Shown here: piece after piece, positions 62,954 through 64,000 of the stretch
Layout of the letters: the number at the start of each line of letters is the position of its first letter
Position numbering within the stretch: position 1 is the stretch's first letter
Assembly: GCA_001915575.1 (NCBI GenBank)
Contig: MNQT01000012.1
Location: forward strand, 1-64,000
Direction: 5' to 3'
DNA: 64,000 nucleotides
Origin: Bacteroides sp. CAG:1060_57_27
GTDB lineage: Bacteria; Bacteroidota; Bacteroidia; Bacteroidales; UBA932
The notes under the pieces: generated by a model
Database searches by the model: none
Told to the model about the DNA's origin: nothing
The model's input: only the letters and a program-made list of their open reading frames with translations
Translations under genes and position numbers: made by a program

Positions 62954-63891
62954 CGGAAGGCACGGCTACTGTAGTCAAGAACGCCGGAAGCCACTATCTG
63001 CTGAGCCGGCTGCCCGAATGGGATCTGTTCCCCGCCGTACTGAGGGGCAGGGTGCGGCTCTCCATGAGCGACGCGACCAACCCCGTGGCGGTAGGCGACA
63101 GGGTGCGTTTCACGGCACCGGAACACATCTCCGCCCGGGATCCGGCCGTGATAACAGAAGTCCTCCCGAGAAGCAACTACCTGATACGCAAGTCCACGAA
63201 CCTCTCGAGGCAGTCGCACATCATAGCCGCCAATATCGACCAGGCCGTAATAGCCGTCAGCCTGTTCTTCCCGGAACTGAAGCTGCCGCTGCTCGACCGC
63301 ATACTCGTGACCTGCGAGGTCTACGGAATCCCGGCGGTGATAGTCCTCAACAAGATCGACCTCTACGGCGCAGAGGCTCCGCAGGAGGTGGAGCGCTTCA
63401 TACACACCTATGAAGGTGCCGGATACCGCGTGATACCGTCCTCTACGGTGACAGGAGAAGGCATAGACACGCTCAAGGAACTGTGCAAAGGCCGCCTGAG
63501 CCTGTTCTCCGGAGAATCGGGCGTCGGAAAGTCGAGCCTCATAAAGTCCATAGACCCCTCCCTCGACCCCAAGATAGGCAGGATATCGGCCTCACACCTG
63601 CAGGGCCGTCACACGACCTCGCTATACGAGATGTACCGCCTTTGCGGCGGAGGCTTCCTGATAGACAGCCCCGGGATAAGGGGCTTCGGACTCGTCGACC
63701 TCGAGAAGGAGGAGATATCGAAATATTTCCCCGAAATGCTGAGGGTGTCGGACGGATGCCGCTTCATCCCGTGCACGCATACCCACGAACCCGGCTGCGC
63801 CGTCAAGGACGCCGTAGACAGGGGCGAGATAAGCCCCGAAAGGTACAACTCCTATCTCGGGATGCTCGAGGAAGACAGGAAATTCAGATAG
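62950..63891 (+). CDS. rsgA: Small ribosomal subunit GTPase RsgA
   Basis: RsgA is a circularly permuted GTPase that checks late 30S maturation. The 313 residues have the N-terminal OB fold (TATVVKNAGSHYLL), G4 NKID (134-137) before G1 GESGVGKSS (188-196), and G3 DSPGIRGFGL. The C-terminal zinc region is DGCRFIPCTHTHEPGCAV. The ATG overlaps the previous stop (ATGA). Length is normal. Confidence 0.97.
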   Translation: MTEGTATVVKNAGSHYLLSRLPEWDLFPAVLRGRVRLSMSDATNPVAVGDRVRFTAPEHISARDPAVITEVLPRSNYLIRKSTNLSRQSHIIAANIDQAVIAVSLFFPELKLPLLDRILVTCEVYGIPAVIVLNKIDLYGAEAPQEVERFIHTYEGAGYRVIPSSTVTGEGIDTLKELCKGRLSLFSGESGVGKSSLIKSIDPSLDPKIGRISASHLQGRHTTSLYEMYRLCGGGFLIDSPGIRGFGLVDLEKEEISKYFPEMLRVSDGCRFIPCTHTHEPGCAVKDAVDRGEISPERYNSYLGMLEEDRKFR

Positions 63892-63901
63892 GCCACGACG
63901 C

Positions 63902-64000
63902 TCAGGCGGCGGTCTCCTCCTCCACGAGCTCGTAGTCGAGCAGGCGCTGCTCGAGATTGGCCTCCTTGACCCTGATGCGCACGCTGTCGCCGAGACGGAA
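63902..64000 (-). CDS. rnr: Ribonuclease R, C-terminal end (partial)
   Basis: Only the last 32 codons are in the window. They read FRLGDSVRIRVKEANLEQRL and end LDYELVEEETAA before TGA. This matches the end of the S1 domain of Bacteroidota RNase R, where a strand of the form RLGDxVxIxVxxANLEQxxLDYELV is typical. The gene continues beyond the right edge. It converges on rsgA, with 10 bp between the stops. Confidence 0.75.
   Translation of the reverse strand, partial: FRLGDSVRIRVKEANLEQRLLDYELVEEETAA

Overview
This 64 kb window looks like a chromosomal segment of a fairly G+C-rich member of the Bacteroidales (Bacteroidota). The gene content (Bacteroidota-style IleS and LspA, a DksA-like protein with a degenerate zinc site, two adjacent deoxynucleoside kinases, a GH57/GDE/GlgP glycogen cluster, SerC/SerA beside a DUF1015 gene) points there. 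So do promoters of the Bacteroidota primary-sigma type: -33 TTTG, a 20 bp spacer, and -7 TAnnTTTG. The clearest are in front of tRNA-Ser, efp and greA. Almost every base belongs to an intact housekeeping gene. I saw no insertion sequence with a transposase, no prophage, no CRISPR array, no rRNA and no recognisable defence or secretion system.

Layout. 1-824: a palindrome, a tRNA-Ser with its promoter and terminator, a 71 bp perfect hairpin and about 390 bp of repeat-bearing non-coding DNA. 825-5195 (-): ileS, dksA-like, lspA. 5287-9012 (+): cvpA, tsaB, an unknown membrane protein, then greA, a HIT protein and a thioredoxin-fold lipoprotein. 8975-20129 (-): one tight run xseA-xseB-glgB-debranching enzyme-glycogen synthase-GH57-glgP-ribF. 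20205-23325 (+): engB, prs, a small Cys-rich membrane protein, der. 23285-27309 (-): rlmH and a 1184-residue sensor kinase. 27375-34127: a DUF4783 protein (+), efp (-), dnaX-lptB-cmk-ispH (-), a secreted unknown and an O-methyltransferase (+). 34143-43502 (-): a pRiA4b-like acidic protein with its terminator, then DUF1015, recQ, dnaG, metG and an NtrC-like regulator. 43543-46148 (+): yigZ-like, serC, serA. 46331-51350 (-): two deoxynucleoside kinases, an acyl-CoA synthetase, a ROK kinase and an FKBP lipoprotein. 51427-56611: an MBL hydrolase (+), then uvrA, a nucleoside kinase and a SIMPL protein (-). 56679-63891: EamA transporter, S41 peptidase, recO, U32 protein (+), rdgB (-), polyprenyl synthase and rsgA (+). 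63902-64000: the 3' end of rnr (-).

How the genes work together. The glycogen genes cover chain elongation, branching, debranching, GH57 remodelling and phosphorolysis; no glgC is present in the window. Translation and ribosome maturation are heavily represented (ileS, metG, efp, rlmH, engB, der, rsgA, tRNA-Ser), as are replication and repair (dnaX, dnaG, recQ, recO, uvrA, xseAB). The membrane-bound kinase and the NtrC-like regulator are 7 kb apart and may form a two-component pair.

The strongest unexplained signal is not a gene. It is a set of long, near-perfect intergenic hairpins (364-434, 46232-46301, 61777-61842). Two of them share 15 of 18 loop bases while their stems differ in sequence yet stay paired. 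One is nested inside a second, 28 bp inverted repeat spanning 61722-61922. They sit in different gene contexts (between co-directional, convergent and divergent genes), so simple terminators do not explain them. They may be a family of small structured or mobile elements.
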